Positions 63,691-64,000 of a DNA stretch of 64,000 nt are shown one piece after another. This DNA comes from Legionella cincinnatiensis (GTDB taxonomy: Bacteria > Pseudomonadota > Gammaproteobacteria > Legionellales > Legionellaceae), in assembly GCF_900452415.1 (NCBI RefSeq), contig NZ_UGNX01000001.1, positions 310,001 through 374,000 of the forward strand, read 5' to 3'. A program made the position numbers and the translations under genes. The number at the start of each line of letters is the position of its first letter. The stretch's first letter is position 1. Under the pieces are notes generated by a model that worked only from the letters and a program-made list of their open reading frames with translations, was not told where the DNA came from and made no database searches.

Positions 63691-64000
63691 CTAAATTGTT
63701 TTTGACGTATTAAACTGCAGATTTTGACTCGTACACTCTGCATGATGCTCCTGCTGCCCAAGTAAAGTGTGCGATAAATAAGGTATCACTTGGCTTTTTT
63801 CAGCATGAGAAAATCGGAACATTTGGCTTTTAAAATGGGTAATACGAGCAGCAGATTCATCCGACTGGGGAAATGCTACTGTTTGCAATAATTCTAATAG
63901 TATAGGTCGTGGTTGATGGCAGACAATTAACATATCACAACCGGCTTTAAGTGCTTCTTCAGTTCGTGTCATTAAATTACCGATGTCTGCACCTGTCATA
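63691..64000 (-). CDS. nagZ: Beta-N-acetylhexosaminidase NagZ, 3' part
   Basis: C-terminal part only; the start lies beyond the window. The visible region contains TRTEEALKAGCDMLIVCHQP, matching the C-terminal end of the glycoside hydrolase family 3 barrel of NagZ, where a cytosolic enzyme removes GlcNAc from recycled muropeptides. The catalytic segments are outside the window, so the call rests on this one conserved block. Confidence 0.7.
   Translation of the reverse strand, partial: MTGADIGNLMTRTEEALKAGCDMLIVCHQPRPILLELLQTVAFPQSDESAARITHFKSQMFRFSHAEKSQVIPYLSHTLLGQQEHHAECTSQNLQFNTSKTI

Overview
This window is a stretch of core chromosome from a gammaproteobacterium, most probably a Legionella or close relative. 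The grounds are its AT-rich composition, gene order (hda-pgsA; rlmE-ftsH-folP-glmM-tpiA-secG-tRNA-Leu-nuoA..N; tRNA-fMet-rimP-nusA-infB-rbfA-truB-rpsO-pnp), the Legionella-like sequence of the encoded proteins, and a complete rRNA operon whose spacer carries only tRNA-Ile. The genus is recognised from memory, not from a database search, and no species is claimed.

Layout. 1-744: 3' part of a membrane gene that enters from outside the window. 772-2429 (minus): hda, pgsA and yhbY. 2572-8800: rlmE, ftsH, folP, glmM, tpiA, secG and tRNA-Leu(GAG). 8825-23618: the complete fourteen-gene nuo operon for respiratory complex I, with separate nuoC and nuoD. 23737-32664: initiator tRNA and the translation/RNA cluster rimP-nusA-infB-rbfA-truB-rpsO-pnp. 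32752-38622: a patchier accessory stretch with a decayed segment, folE and a HIT protein (minus), ppa, a frameshifted JmjC/cupin-like oxygenase gene, a CNNM/CorC-type membrane protein, a response regulator lacking its phosphoacceptor aspartate, an unlisted 57-residue conserved small protein and short inverted-repeat elements. 38622-44447 (minus): ffs (SRP RNA)-dnaX-ybaB-recR-DUF547-membrane sulfatase. 44616-49986: rrn operon with promoter, processing stems and terminator. 50096-52012: a 638-residue orphan protein. 52160-56596: rsgA (minus), then cca-orn-queH-zinc exporter in a tight run. 56681-62501 (minus): fabI and the haem cluster hemC-hemD-hemX-hemY, plus an HdeD-like membrane protein. 62662-63572: a c-type cytochrome overlapping dsbB. 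63691-64000: the 3' end of nagZ (minus).

Most of the window is conserved housekeeping: energy conversion (nuo), translation and RNA decay (nusA-pnp, rrn, rsgA, orn), replication and repair (hda, dnaX, recR), tetrapyrrole, folate and lipid synthesis. I found no CRISPR array, prophage, transposase or recognisable defence system. The points most worth a second look are the homopolymer frameshift in the oxygenase gene, the pseudo-receiver regulator, the unlisted small gene at 38.4 kb, the MITE-like repeats (one inside the rRNA spacer), the hairpin abutting the hemC start, and the orphan gene behind the rRNA operon.
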